A DNA stretch of 64,000 nucleotides from Cerioporus squamosus (taxonomy: Eukaryota; Basidiomycota; Agaricomycetes; Polyporales; Polyporaceae), in contig JABYQS010000012.1 in the NCBI GenBank assembly GCA_022592435.1, positions 1 to 64,000 of the forward strand, written 5' to 3'. Positions within the stretch are counted from its first letter, which is position 1, and the number at the start of each line of letters is the position of its first letter. The notes below the pieces were generated by a model. It saw only the letters and a list, made by a program, of their open reading frames with translations, was not told where the DNA came from and made no database searches. Shown piece by piece: positions 8,553 to 20,010 of the stretch. A program made the translations under genes and the position numbers.

Positions 8553-10958
8553 ACCGTGAACCTCGCGGACTTCTTCGACTCCGTGGCCCGGGGCTGCGCT
8601 CGCCCCGACACCGAGGCCTCCTTCCTCGGCGCGCCGAGCGCAAACACCATGCGAACAATCGGCGGCGGCTTCTCCACGCCCTTCGGGAAGAACGGCGGAT
8701 GCCCAAGGCGCAGATTCATGTGTCCGAACAGCGCAGTTTGCATCCTCGCCCCAAAGCCACTCCCGCTCTTCACCTGCACAAAGATCGCCGTCACCTGGCT
8801 CTTCTCCAGCCTCTCGCCGTCGCCCATGAGCACGGGAGCACGATATTCAAACCCGTCCTGCCCATCCGCGCACACGAGCGCGGCCCCGCGCGTGAGCGCG
8901 AGCAGCAGGTCCTCCTGGCACACGCCCTCGAAGCTCGCGACCTTCACAAAGTGGTTAAAGTACATCCGGCCCTCCGCGAACGCGTCCTTCAGCGGCGTGC
9001 CCCGCTCGCCCTCCCCGACGGCGCACGTCGGCAGAAGGCCGTCCAAGCATCTCGCGTGGTGCTCGCCCGGGATGAGCGCGCGCAGGAATTGCACCACGCT
9101 GGTGATCCGCCGCTTGCTGAGACCGTCGCGCCGCAAGCAGTCCTCCGCGCTCCCGGACCACGCCGACGTTGGCACGGGGTGGTCGAGGGAGGCTGTCGTC
9201 GCACAGTCCCGCGCATCCAGGACGACAGTCGCAGCAAGCATCTCTCCGCTCGTCCCGAGGTCCAGCTGCGACATCCCCAAGCGGTCGGCAAGCGTCCTGT
9301 ACACGTTGAAGGATCCGTCGGTCCACCGCGAATCTCTCTTGCGGCCCCCGACCCACCTCCTGGGAACCGAGAACGAGCACGAGCAACGGCTCGCATGCGC
9401 TGGCCGTCACCAGTGCCCGCGCGAACCCGACATCCCGGGCGCAGAGCAAGAGGCGAAGATGGCCCGAAACCAGCTGCTGCTCGTCCCTGGCCGAATCACG
9501 GGAGACCGCGCGGAAGCTGAACGGAACCCGCACGGCGATGAGGGCCAGCTCCTGGACATGGGTCAGATACTCTGGGTTCCCCGCTTTCAGCGGCTTCGCG
9601 CGATATCCTGCCTGTACGAGTCAGAACCTGCACCCTACATGGCCGCAAATACACCAACAGCAACAGCCGCATACATCAGTCGGGACCGATCGACGCAGTC
9701 AATCCCAGTCACTCACAGCGGACGGCCCAGATGCGCCATGTGATACGTCGACGCAGCCCCACTCAGCGTCCAGTATTCCTGCGAGTGGACCGGGAAGGGA
9801 TCTGCGAGAAGATCGAGTGACGTGGCGACAATGGGCCCCGAAGTGATACCACTGGAGCCGCTTTGCCCACTGGGAAGCGGAGCGAATTGCTGCAGCTTGC
9901 CCACCGCCGTCGAGAGGAACAGAGTGAAGATCGGCAGCTCGACAACGGTGCGAAGCGCGCGTCGCAGCTCTTCCTCGCGCTCCAGGTTAGTGAGCTCGTG
10001 GGCCTCGTCAAAGCGCAGGATGACGTATGGATCCTTGACCTCATGCCACCTGCCGATATCAGGATCAAGCACGTCCAGGAATGCCTTTGCGGTGTCGTAG
10101 ACGGTCTCGACGCGTTCGTCTGCACCTGCATCCTCCTTAGCAAACAACGACAGATATCTTCATCGTAAGAGCGAACTCACAGGCAACTCTCGCCGCAACC
10201 TGGATGTCTGCCCCGACGAGTTCGCATGTGTTGAAGACCTGGAGGATGTCAGATACCCCTGCGAACTCCGCTGTACGCACTGGCTCACCCGCCGAGCTTC
10301 CTTCTGCACGTTGTCGTAGAACCTCCACCATGGTGTCCAAATTTCATACCCGTGTTCATCTCAGTCCTGAACAACCTGGCGACTCGAGCGGCACCTAGTT
10401 TGACCGTCAGGTATGAAGACACAATCGGGGTCACACATACCAACGAGGGTGGCGTCGACACGAGGCACTTGTACTTTCTTCAAGTACGCCTCCTGTGTGT
10501 CCCTCGAGCTCAACCACCAATCATGCGCCCCGCAGTCCGTCGAGGGGTATCCTGAACTGCGATCAGCACAGCACCGTCAAGCGGCAGCGGGTCGATGCAC
10601 CGTCTCTCCGCAGACCAAAGACGACCGGGAAGCAGAACACAGTCCTGGCGAGCTCGTCGACCGCGCGCGACTTGCCGGTGCCCGAAGACTGCGTGAACGC
10701 CGCACAGCGCGCGTACGGTCTCCGCGCGGCCGCCATGTTGCTGCGGATCGCGTCGTGCAGCAATTCTGCTGTGGGTCCTGCGTAGCTGCGCGCCCTCGGC
10801 CGCTGCGAAGTACGGTGAGCTTGCTTGCGATGCACAGCGGAAACAGCACCCGGACCCAGTTGTCTGTCACGACAGAGCCATGAGGACCCTTCGAGACGGG
10901 CGGGCCTTTCGAGACAGTCGCGGGGGCTTGGAGTCAGCCCGGATGATGGCTGTATGCG

Positions 10959-11543
10959 TCATGTCAGTGACCGAGACGGACGGCCAGGAGGAACGGTCCA
11001 TGTGCGATAATTCATGATCTCCACCATCTTGCCGCTCTCCGTCCGTTTCTGCACGCAGTCCATGAACTCTTCATCTTGGAAGATTCTGTCCAAGAGCTTC
11101 TTGTCTTCACCGTCCACGATCACTCCATCTGTCTGTGTGTGGCGGAGGAGCAAGAAAGTCTGGACTAGGAACCTTGATCCCGTGCGACATTCCGTGAACA
11201 TCATGAAAGGTTCCTGAGGCATGTTATCCACGTCCTCTTGTGTGTAGAGGGGGTCTACGATCTTTGCCTGGGACTCGGCGTCAGCGGGGAAGAGGACTCG
11301 AAGGCGGTGGACCCTTGTCTCTTCGACGAAGCGATGGCAGCGGGTGTCGACCCACAGTCGACCTCGAGCAGAGGACGCCCGCCGCCCGTGTTTGGCGCTG
11401 TTTGTCGCGGCGCTGTCCCCGGGCGCCTGCGCACGCCAACGCGGCCAGCGACTACAGCGACGACTCGGACGCACACGTCGACGGCCGCGACCCACACCAC
11501 CTCGCCCTCCTCTCTCCTCACGCAAACACACAATGGGTGGCAC
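10959..11543 (-). CDS. Unrecognised reading frame upstream of the NTPase blocks, unit 1
   Basis: A minus-strand frame whose C-terminal 110 residues look like real protein: RVLFPADAESQAKIVDPLY, then QEPFMMFTECRTGSRFLVQT, LLLRHTQTDGVIVDGEDKKL and FQDEEFMDCVQKRTESGKM. I do not recognise a family. The N-terminal 80 residues are Arg/Gly-rich and probably lie outside the true exon. It sits about 100-300 bp upstream of the Walker A block in the same direction and is divergent from ERV14. It may be the first exon of the NTPase/REase gene or a separate small gene. In units 1-4 the conserved part is identical at protein level apart from one residue in unit 4. Confidence 0.5.
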   Translation of the reverse strand: MPPIVCLREERGGRGGVGRGRRRVRPSRRCSRWPRWRAQAPGDSAATNSAKHGRRASSARGRLWVDTRCHRFVEETRVHRLRVLFPADAESQAKIVDPLYTQEDVDNMPQEPFMMFTECRTGSRFLVQTFLLLRHTQTDGVIVDGEDKKLLDRIFQDEEFMDCVQKRTESGKMVEIMNYRTWTVPPGRPSRSLT

Positions 11544-11744
11544 AGGTCCGTCTCCTCGCTCGCCCCGCTGACCCCCTGCTGACGTTGCCTCCCTCGTCCC
11601 CGCTGCTCGCCTCGACCGACGCAGGATGGCTCTTCCTCTTCTCGGTCCTCATGGCCGCAGGCCTTCTCTTCACCATGGTCTTCTTCGTACGCCCCCTCCA
11701 TCCTCGTCTCCTCTCACTTCCGTTCCCCCTCGAGTGCGACTACA
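11533..11744 (+). pseudogene. ERV14 5' fragment, unit 1
   Basis: Contains exon 1 (MGGTG), intron 1 and exon 2 (WLFLFSVLMAAGLLFTMVFF), almost identical to the intact gene at 46.7 kb. After the exon 2 donor the next intron is shortened and lacks its acceptor. Only CTCGAGTGCGACTACA of exon 3 (11,729-11,744) remains before unrelated sequence. It cannot encode a cornichon protein. Confidence 0.85.
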
Positions 11745-12775
11745 CTGTCGCGCGCGAATGCCTCCAGACAACGGCCGTTCTGCAAATGCGCGCTCTCTTG
11801 CCGCCCTTGCGTCTTGCAGCCGTCGTCCCCGCCCGAAGACCTCCCGCAACGCCGACATTCCTCGCTCCGTCGCCTCCCCTCGCCCTTTCCACCCACGCGA
11901 AGCACGGCCAAAGACCCACCCCGAGCGAAAAGCCTCCGCATCGCTGGTCATCTGCCATTCGCATGCGCCCCCTCCGCTATCTGCGCACCTGCACGGCCCT
12001 CATCTCGAACGCGCATGTCTCTCCTGCGCCTGCTACCCCGCTGAACATCTCCGTCACCATGCTGGGAGTACTGTCGTCGTAAGGTGAACAGGTGCGCTCT
12101 TGCCCTTTGCACCCCGCGTCCGGAGGCACACAAATACGTAAGTAACCGCGCCCCAAACGAAGAACTCGGACACGCATCAGGGGATCCTGACCGCCTACAA
12201 ACACGCGTGTACCCACCCGCCTTCGTGCCTGGCTCCCGAGACGCATGCGTGCTCGCCCCCGACTCTCGCATATTGACCTGTATGCCAGACGGACGTCGCC
12301 CCTACGCTGCACTGTGCACTTGAGCCGATGCGCTCGCCGTCACGTGCATAGGTGAGTCCACTGCCGCATTCCGTCCAAGCGCCACTAAACGCGACGTCTC
12401 TGCACACTGCCCGACAGCCACATGTCACCAGCGACGCGTCCGCCCACGACAGCTGGCGCAACTGAACAGCATGTTACGCCGCCCGCGAACACCCGGCCCG
12501 CGCTGAGCTGTCTGGTATGTTAGAAACAGGACGTACATGTAGGACTGCCATGTACAATTCACCGAATAGATCTATTGAACCCCCAAGGTGTGTGAGAGTG
12601 CGTTCTGCATGGAGCACGCTCGAGACGGCATAGACTGCCCGGAAGCGCAGGTGAGCACGAAGCCCGAAGGCTCACTTGTCACTTGAAGGACGCACCGTGT
12701 ACTCGCAGTCATGCTAAGTACTGCCAGACCCACCCACAGTCCGCCCGAGCACGGTGTCGTGTCGGAGTTCTGCAG

Positions 12776-13097
12776 ATCAGACGGTCAAGATTCCTTCCGG
12801 GATGGTACCACAAGCCGGACACTAACCTGCTTCAACAGGCCGATGTCCACCGTGTCTGCGGCAGGACGCTCTCTTGTGTAGCGCGACATTAGTCGCAGGC
12901 ATCAATCACGCACAGCATCAAGGCCACTCACCTGGAGATCGTCGCAGCGCGGTACAGGCGTGGGTCAATATCAAGATGCGCATCGAGGACAGTCGTTCAG
13001 CACATCAATACCTGGGTGGCGTTGAGGATATGCTCATCAGGTCAGTCCGCAGATTCTTCCGGTGCAGCCGGCACAGTACTGACCTGCTCTTGTCCAG
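12776..13097 (+). repeat. Inverted paralogous segment, forward arm
   Basis: Homologous, at roughly two thirds identity by eye, to the reverse complement of 14,137-14,512. Shared landmarks are ATCAGACGGTCAAGA, GGACGCTCTC, GGCATCAAGGCCACTCACC, a GTCGTTC(A/G)GCAC block and an intron-like segment with a matching branch site. Both arms read best in their own 5'-3' direction, so they look like two old copies of the same gene piece in opposite orientation. Confidence 0.65.
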
Positions 13098-14136
13098 GTC
13101 ATCGTCGTCGCTCACAAGGTCGGTGCCCTGCAGTGCCGTGGGTGACGGAGCGCTGTCGCCTGCAGGTCTTGACTCAAGCGAGTTCCAAGGACCGAGACTG
13201 AACTGGCAACGTGAGTGCGCAATCCCACTTCACGCTCTCGAGACGATACTCACTCGTGCAGGTCGGCCATCGACTGCGCGCGCGGATAGCATCGTTGCGA
13301 TCGTCTTTGTGTCCGGTGGCCAACCAGGTACACTGCTCCACGCCGTCTCAACGACTCCCCAGTCGAGTGCGTTCTGCGGTTCTTGTGCGACGGGCCTGGG
13401 TCTCGACGTTGTGACTTGAAGACAAGGCTTAGAGTGCCGATGAGAAGGTGAGTTTGTCGTCAGCTCTAGTATGTATCAAGAGGACTTACGGGTACTCCCT
13501 GGTACTGCGGCAGATACGCGACTGGTGCGCCAGAATCTTGAAGCCGCAGCATGTCGTTCCGAGCTCCTTAGCGTCCGGTCTCACGGCGGTGGGACGGGCA
13601 TTCCCGGCGTGCGAGTCTAATGAGGCCCTGCGAGGTGCGTCACGGCTCGGGTGGCAGGAGGGGCGAGAGACTCACCGAACACGTTGCTTTCCAGGTCGCC
13701 ATATCTTCCGGACTCGGACCTCCGTTGCTCGCCCAGGTGCCTCAATGTCACACGAGACTGCTGAGTCTTCCGGGCTCGGATGTTGACGGCGAGTTGCCAC
13801 TGCGCGTGTGCAGGTCGCGCACCTCCAGTACTGATCTCGATCGTCTGGCAGATACCGTGCGTTGAGAGTCGGACTAGGCGGATGCCGTGCTTAGCCTGCC
13901 TGTGCCGACGGCCACGCCGAGGTGAAGGAAACTACACAATCGCGTCTGACGTGAGTACTGCAGGCCCGCCTGGAGACTGAACACTCACTGCCCAGGTGTT
14001 CATCGAGTGCCGGACGATTGTTCTCGGTACGTGGATGGATGGCGACCGACGCCGGCTTGGACAAGTACCGTGTGGCGACGGTCTTAGCTGCAATACGCAG
14101 CACTGCTGAGCAAGTCGAGCGACAGAGCAAAGGGGA

Positions 14137-14512
14137 CTATAAAGTACGGCTGTCGTCAGTGATGTATCCGGCGCGCCCGGACGAACCACACTGAGTCCTG
14201 ACAAGCACATCCTCGACGTTGTCTAGGTGTCCGAGTTGACTTGGCTCGTGGCGTGCCGAACGACTATCCTCATACGCGTCTGGCCCGTGGCCGACGCCGG
14301 CTTGAACGATGCGAGTACTGCACGGAGACGACTTCTATGGTGAGTGGCCTTGATGCCGTTCGTAATCGATGCCTGTGACTGACGTTGTCTGTAAGATGTC
14401 CAGCGCGTGAGAGCGTCCGGTCGCAAACGCAGTGTACACCCGCCGCTCGTAGCCTAAGCATGTCAGAGCCCGGCATGCAGTATCTTCCCGGGAGGATTCT
14501 TGACCGTCTGAT
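14137..14512 (-). repeat. Inverted paralogous segment, reverse arm
   Basis: Minus-strand counterpart of 12,776-13,097. Read on the minus strand it encodes KIRRSRILPGRYCMPG, parallel to QIRRSRFLPGWYHKP in the forward arm. Two similar intron-like sequences also occur in tandem on this strand (about 14,138-14,195 and 14,538-14,590), both ending in a CACTGACGACAG / TTACTGACGACAG block followed by an AG. Confidence 0.6.
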
Positions 14513-16199
14513 TTTGCTTTTCAAGCCAAGACGAAGGGAGCTGCAAGGTACGACTGTCGTCAGTAACGTACACACACCTGGACGAACCACACACACTCCA
14601 AGCTCGGCACGGACACGGCAGACGGACACGAAATGCAAAAGCTCCGGCTCTCAACAGATCATGCTGCATCTGCGTGGCCCGTGACTTCGTCGAGTACGTG
14701 AGAAGACGTACCATCTTTCGGTGCCCTCAAGCTCCGAGGCCGCGGTGGAGGACGACACGAGGCTCGGACAGTAAGCATTGCTCACACAGTGCGAGTAAGT
14801 CACACAGGCCTCTACCTCAAAGGCTCTGTCCTCGAAGTTCCTGACTTGACTTGACGACTCGGACAAGATCGGCGACGGCAGAACCGGCAAGCACTCATGA
14901 CGGTAAGCAGCAGATCCCACAAGGGGAAGCCAGTGCGGGAGCGGGTGAGTAGGAGGCAAAGGTGAGAAGGAAGACTCACCCTTCAAGTCGGCATTGGCCG
15001 CGGGTCTGGACTGCCTCGCTTGTCTCCCCCGGTACGTCAGCTGTTTGAACCGTTGCCGTCGCTCGATCTAACCACAGACGATCTTACGCACAGGGAGTTG
15101 TCGCATCGTGCGCCGCCAGTCGCGAGTCTTGCACGGTGCCAAGTGAGCCATGAGTGATCCCTGTGCATCGCGGCAGGAGTGCACGACGTACCTCGAAAGG
15201 CAGCAAGGCTCGGAACACGCACGTTCATCCACCTCATCCTCGACGATCTGCGAATGCCGCAGAAGCCTGGACCGGTATGGTTTCGCCGTCTTGTCTCAAA
15301 GCGAGGATCTTGTGAAGGCGACTTTGCTGTCAATGCCGACAAAAGCGAGCGTCCTGGGACCGGCAAGTCGAAGAGCGATGTGAGTATGCTGCCGGCGCAT
15401 TAGACACTGCAGATGGCTGACCCTTGTCCTGCTATCCACTCATAGTCGCTTTGCAGCTGCGGATTGCGGGTCGGCCGGTCGGATATGTCTCAATGCACGT
15501 AGCAGAGCACGTGAGGCAGATCCTGGCTTACGGTCTTCAAGCTCGTTCCATAAGTAACGCTGCCGCAGACACCGTGACGTCGATCAGCAAAGGGGCGCGG
15601 ATATCACGCACGCGACGGCGACTTGCTGTCCTCTGTCGACTTGGCACCGGAAGACGCGCACCCGAGAGGCGGAGAGCCTGCGAGACAGAGCAATGTAAGC
15701 TGGTCGCTCCATTGGCACGGCACCATGTTGACGTACCGCCGCCTAGTATTCTCATCGCATTGTCGGCCGCGGCCTCTCAATGCCGGCTCGCGGTGCTTGA
15801 TCGCACAAGTCCGGGTCAGCCGCACCGTACCTTCGCGATGACAAGGTCAGTGAACTGCTGTCCAGAGATGCACGGTCAAGACGTACCGATGAGCCTGTCG
15901 GGTCACCGGAGCCGCGACGGGTCACTGAACCTCAGGAGGCCGGCGTGCAGAGAACACTGGATGGGACAGAAGTATCAGTCTGACGTAGTGCGAGTGCAAA
16001 CAGCGGCGAATGCTTACCTCTCATCCGACTTGAGCATGGCAGTGGAGGGCCTCGACGCGGCTGTTTGAAAACCTGCAAAGTCCGACTGGTGAGTACTCGT
16101 TAGAGCAGCGTCGCGAGAGGTCTGTACTCACGTTCTAGATCTCAGGTATATGTACAATCGAGACTCCGTCCTAGTACAGCTCAGTCCCTGTTGTGTATA

Positions 16200-17800
16200 G
16201 ACTATAGTATTGTCAATATACTTTCAGACTTCAGTAGCCTGCGCGGCGAGAGTGCGAACTTACCGGACCATCCGGGCATCCCGTGCGACCCACAGAGTGT
16301 GCCCGGCGATCAGAACAAACTTATGGCAGCCGCGAGCGCGTCAGCGGGGTGGTCAGGCACTCAAGGACATGCCTAGAGGACATACCATGCGTCAGAAACA
16401 GGAAACATGGTGTCGGATCTGTGGCGTGGAGGAGGAGATTCACCGCGCTCGAGGGCCCGGCGATCAGAGCAGACCTGCGGTATAGAGACAGTCAGCGTAG
16501 CGATCAGGGACCTAAGTGCGGAAGACAAACGGTGCGTTGCAGGCCGGCGAGCATGGTATCGAAGACAGAGAGAAGAAGAGCCTCGTTGAGGACGAGAGGG
16601 ACGACGAGCTCCACGTTGGCGCCAGGAGGATGGAGAGGGAGGTTGGGGGATACTGGTCGAGAGGAAGAGGATGAGTGTCGAAGAGGAGAGAACAGCGCGG
16701 TACTTATACGCACCTGGGAGCTTCCGAGCCAGAACAACACAAACAAAGTTGCGCTCAAATCTTCACAAACACAGGGAACTCGGAGAGCCAAGCCCGAGGT
16801 GGGTCTCTGGTAGCGAACCAACCAGCGAGCAACAGCATGGAACGGAGCAGGGTGCGAGCTAGCGGGTATGGACGAGCGGCGGACTCGCACTTCCAGGGTT
16901 TGGAGTGCGTTTCACGACTCGCAACAGATCGGGCGCCGCTCGCCTAGCCGGGCGCCTTGTGTCGCATCAACTGGGGATGCTCCAATTTGCGGCGAGACCT
17001 TGGGAAGTCTGGGCGAGCGGATAGACCGGGAAAGCATACTGGAGCTGTTTCTTAGTGTTCTCGCTTTCTCCGCACGCAAGATAGCAGAGAAAAGCTCACA
17101 TACCTTCTTACTGTGTACTATTGTAGCGCTTTTTTGAGTGAGCTTCGACCCTTGGCTTGCCAGGTGCGAACTTAATTCTCTTCAAAGGAGCTGGCTCGAC
17201 TTATCGACGGAATGCGCCGAGTTGAGCGCAGTTGATTACTATATTTGAAGTATCCAGGTCAGAACCATGCTCTAAGGCTCTCTTGAGTAGATGTACTCAC
17301 CGCTTAAGCTTTTCTGCTTGACTGCGGTTGAGTATGCGGCGCGGACAGAAGGCGAGAGGCAGCGGGCGGCAGCGCAGATCCAGATCTGCGCAAGGTGTAG
17401 TGGTAGAAGCGCTGGGCAACGCGCGGCGTCCGGACTTGCTCCGCATACGCCGTCTCCATTCTCCACCCATCAGCAGACCTCAAAAAGGAGAGTAGCCTCT
17501 TCCTAAACTCTGTATGCTTGCGCTGTACTATGCCTAACACCACAATACCATACACACATTATTCTTGAACATGACGGACTCAGCAGGAGTTGCATGCCGC
17601 GTAGTGGCGTGAAGGAGCACCCTTCACTCGGAACAAAGTCCAGCAGCAAGTGCAGACACTGCAGCCCACGTCTTACACTCGTACTGCACGAATAATGTGC
17701 CTCCCACGGCCCCGGTCCCGCAGTCCTTCTAGACAGCCTTCCGAGTCTGCAGACTCAGGTACCATCTTCTGCTCACTTTTTCACCGTTCAGCCTGACAGA
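16200..17800. other. Unit spacer, no gene seen (unit 1)
   Basis: Several open frames overlap here on both strands, but none shows a domain, biased composition or believable exon joins. The sequence is locally less GC-rich. Equivalent stretches are about 27,930-29,530 and 39,650-41,250. Confidence 0.4.
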
Positions 17801-17960
17801 TGTTCGCAGGAATATCTCATGCTGAAGCTGTTAGGTGGATGCGAGCGAAAATTCGCAGAATGGTTCTGAAGCGACTCCGTAAGCTCTGCTCTTCTCAGCC
17901 CCGGACTGCGGCTCACATTTGCCTTGAATAGGGCTCATAACAAAGGATGAGCGAGCTATC

Positions 17961-18218
17961 ATGAGCTGGAACTCTTTCGACCGACGAGTCACGCAGAAGT
18001 ATGGCGTACTCATCGAGGGCTGGCCGCTCGAGCTCATCCCCTTCAAAGATCTTAGCAAGTCGACATCGTCGCTTCCCATCCTCGAGATGCTGTGGCTTCG
18101 GTGGAAGATTGGCCAGACGTTCTTCCGGAAGGCGACCCTGGAGGAGATGAGCGCATTAGAAGCTCTTGGCGTGTTCGCAAAGCCAAGCGACGGCGACGGT
18201 CGGACTTCTGCGTCGTGA
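17961..18218 (+). pseudogene. GWP-type domain fragment, unit 1 (frameshifted)
   Basis: Encodes MSWNSFDRRVTQKYGVLIEG followed by WPLELIPFKDLSKS and a helical region ending FRKATLEEMSALEALGVFAKP. The pattern (aromatic-rich start, KYGV, GWP, Pro-Phe, then a short helix before a basic tail) resembles the C-terminal domain of multicopy basidiomycete proteins found near transposons. This copy lacks one A in the AAAG after AKP, so it ends in a different short tail from units 2 and 3. Confidence 0.45.
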
Positions 18219-18659
18219 GAGGTCAGCACCGGAATCCCGAGACCCGATCAAAGCGGGTGAAGCACAAGACGATCAAGTGTCCTGCTACTGTGCCAGACGG
18301 TGCAGACGACTAGTTCTAGCCTACACAATGGTTATAGATGTCTTATCCCTCTCGTGGATGGCAGGTTCTATTATTGTGGGCATGATCATGAGCATTAGAC
18401 CTGTAGGACTTGAGAAGATGATTGTGTGTAAGCGAGGGTTATGAACCCTCGGCAAGCCAGTCCAGACTGCCTCTGGGTCCTGACGCTTCGCTTGAGTGAG
18501 ATTAGCCTTTGCATAGTCTGTTGTTGGTTCTGGAATCATTTTGTGCACAGCCTACTACAGTCCGACTTTCCGGACGAGCATTTGAAGCGCAGGATAAACA
18601 AAACATGGTTCGATCTGTACTGTATGTATCTACGATATGACCGAGTCCGCGGGACCATG

Positions 18660-20010
18660 GTTCCGTGACTACCCTCCCGAGATTGAACCTTCGCGGCCCA
18701 TTTTGCAGCGCCGTTGGGGTTCCTCCGCCTGCGATCACACCGCAAATTGTATCCCCAGCCACTTCCCCCATGTCTGCACTCCCCAACCTCCTTGCCGGTG
18801 GCCTCTCCTCACTCTCCTCCGGCTCGATTCTTACCGCAGCGCGCAGTTCAGCATGCTATCCCTGCTGAACGACACCCACCTTGGACCCACACTCCTGACT
18901 TTCTGCATCTTCGCCCGATGCTGTGCAGATCTTCACCTGGTGCATCATCAAGCGGAGCAGAGTCGTCCGTTGCTCGTCAGCACTCGACATCCCCGGGAGC
19001 ATTCCCGGAGTCTGGCCTTGAAACTGCAGGTATGTACCAGCATCATACTGCTGCAACCCACCATGTTCAGCACTCTCATGTTCTTCCCAGCCCGCAGCAA
19101 CGAGAGGCCACCTTTGCGGAGGCCTGCTGCTGCGGTTCGCAACATTTGGGATCTGCGTTGCCCGGTACAAGGCGGTATTATGCACGCACTTTGTCAGCAC
19201 TCGATCGTCTATCCCGTACGTCACTAACACGATGTGGCAATGCAGCTGGGTACGTACCAGTTGATCTGAGCTGCACAGTACATGCTGACGTGGTCTGGGT
19301 GTCAGCCATCGCCTCCTCGAGAGCGGACAGCAAGTGAGAGAGCGGGGGGATGATAGGAGAATGCCGAGGAATGTGAGTATGTGTTTCCCCTTGTCTGCTC
19401 ATGAGACCGTGTCGCGATCCGAAACAGGGGTTATGTCCAGACGGAGTGCAAGAGGGCTGTCGTTTTATGCGCAGCCTTGGACCATGCTTGCATAAGTATT
19501 GTCAGCACTGGACGGCCTTCCAAACGCTGTCTGGGTACATACCATCTCACCAAAGTCGCGTACTCGACACTGACGTTGTATTCCTTCTAGACATCGTCTC
19601 GGGATGCCTGGCTGATGCTGAGAGAGAGCACGTCACATCGGGTGAAGTCCCGAGATGACCAGGTACGCTGTACTCTCTCAGGGTTCCGCGACGCACTGCT
19701 GACCACGTATACATGTAGAGGGAATGCGAGAGGCCGGCGGACATGTCGCGCTGTAGGGAGAGGAGGTACGCAGCTATCATGAGTCCCCGAGGTGGGTGAA
19801 CATGGGGGGAACGACGAGGTACGTGCCTGCAGAGCTCTGGCGACGAAGGGGCTGCTACGTGCTGGCAGAACGTGAACAAGGTACATACCTGCATGAAGGC
19901 CTGTCTTTGCCCAATGCAGATGGCACCGGGGAGCTGTTGCGGCATCGTCCAGATGTCTGATGTAGTGCAGGCAGGAAGTTGCGGCGCGCCTGCTTAGCTG
20001 CGGGGTGTCA
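18660..20010 (+). pseudogene. Second intron-rich remnant with Cys/His exon, unit 1
   Basis: Another plus-strand chain of intron-like segments, with donors near 19,029, 19,168, 19,252, 19,373, 19,535, 19,661, 19,766 and 19,880, each followed within about 40-85 nt by CAG, TAG or GAG. One exon (about 19,430-19,530) reads GLCPDGVQEGCRFMRSLGPC then LHKYCQHW, echoing APCTRSHAKYCQTH at 12.7 kb. In units 2 and 3 an extra T in the T-run at 31,19x / 42,91x breaks this exon. Product unknown; probably a non-functional relative of the remnant at 12.4-16.1 kb. Confidence 0.3.

Larger units (their letters stand above)
7779..10870 (-). pseudogene. P-loop NTPase/REase-domain gene (Crinkler-like family), interrupted
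   Basis: Recognisable blocks of a multicopy agaricomycete family, a P-loop NTPase fused to a restriction-endonuclease-fold domain. From 5' to 3': a Walker A (SSGTGKSRAVDELARTVF, about 10,630-10,690), a Walker-B-like block (YVILRFDEAHEL, about 9,990-10,030), the segment ELPIFTLFLSTAVGKLQQFAP, an arginine-rich helical middle, then YFNHFVKVASFEG, GAALVCADGQDG and TAIFVQVKSGSG, the QxK core of a nuclease-like fold. The C-terminus after the foldback element (8,200-7,779) begins SYDIWFAGASSASFGVIQ. Compared with units 2 and 4, about 40-50 nt are missing around 10,470 and a short sequence is inserted there. The 350-bp element at 8,203-8,552 interrupts the last third. Exon joins in the middle are not resolved. 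The family is known from memory; nuclease activity is not shown. Confidence 0.65.
12350..16140 (+). pseudogene. Intron-rich gene remnant with Cys/His-rich exons, unit 1
   Basis: The plus strand shows a chain of segments that look like basidiomycete introns: GTGAGT or similar donor, CTCAC/CTGAC/CTAAC branch site, CAG or AAG acceptor, 35-80 nt long. Examples begin near 12,352, 12,516, 12,652, 12,806, 13,034, 13,211, 13,637, 13,946, 14,341, 14,944 and 16,087. Between the first of them, exons join in frame to give ALSCLVCESAFCMEH, then a second cluster APCTRSHAKYCQTH (about 12,440-12,760). The Cys/His spacing recalls the cysteine clusters associated with KDZ transposases, but that is a weak resemblance. 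Further exons do not join into one clean frame, so I regard this as decayed or as several overlapping remnants. Confidence 0.35.

Noticed and set aside
17380..17470. tRNA-like string GGTGTAGTGGTAGAAGCG in the unit spacer
   Set aside because: It resembles a D-arm, but no matching acceptor stem, anticodon arm or T-loop (GTTCGANTC) follows at the right distance.
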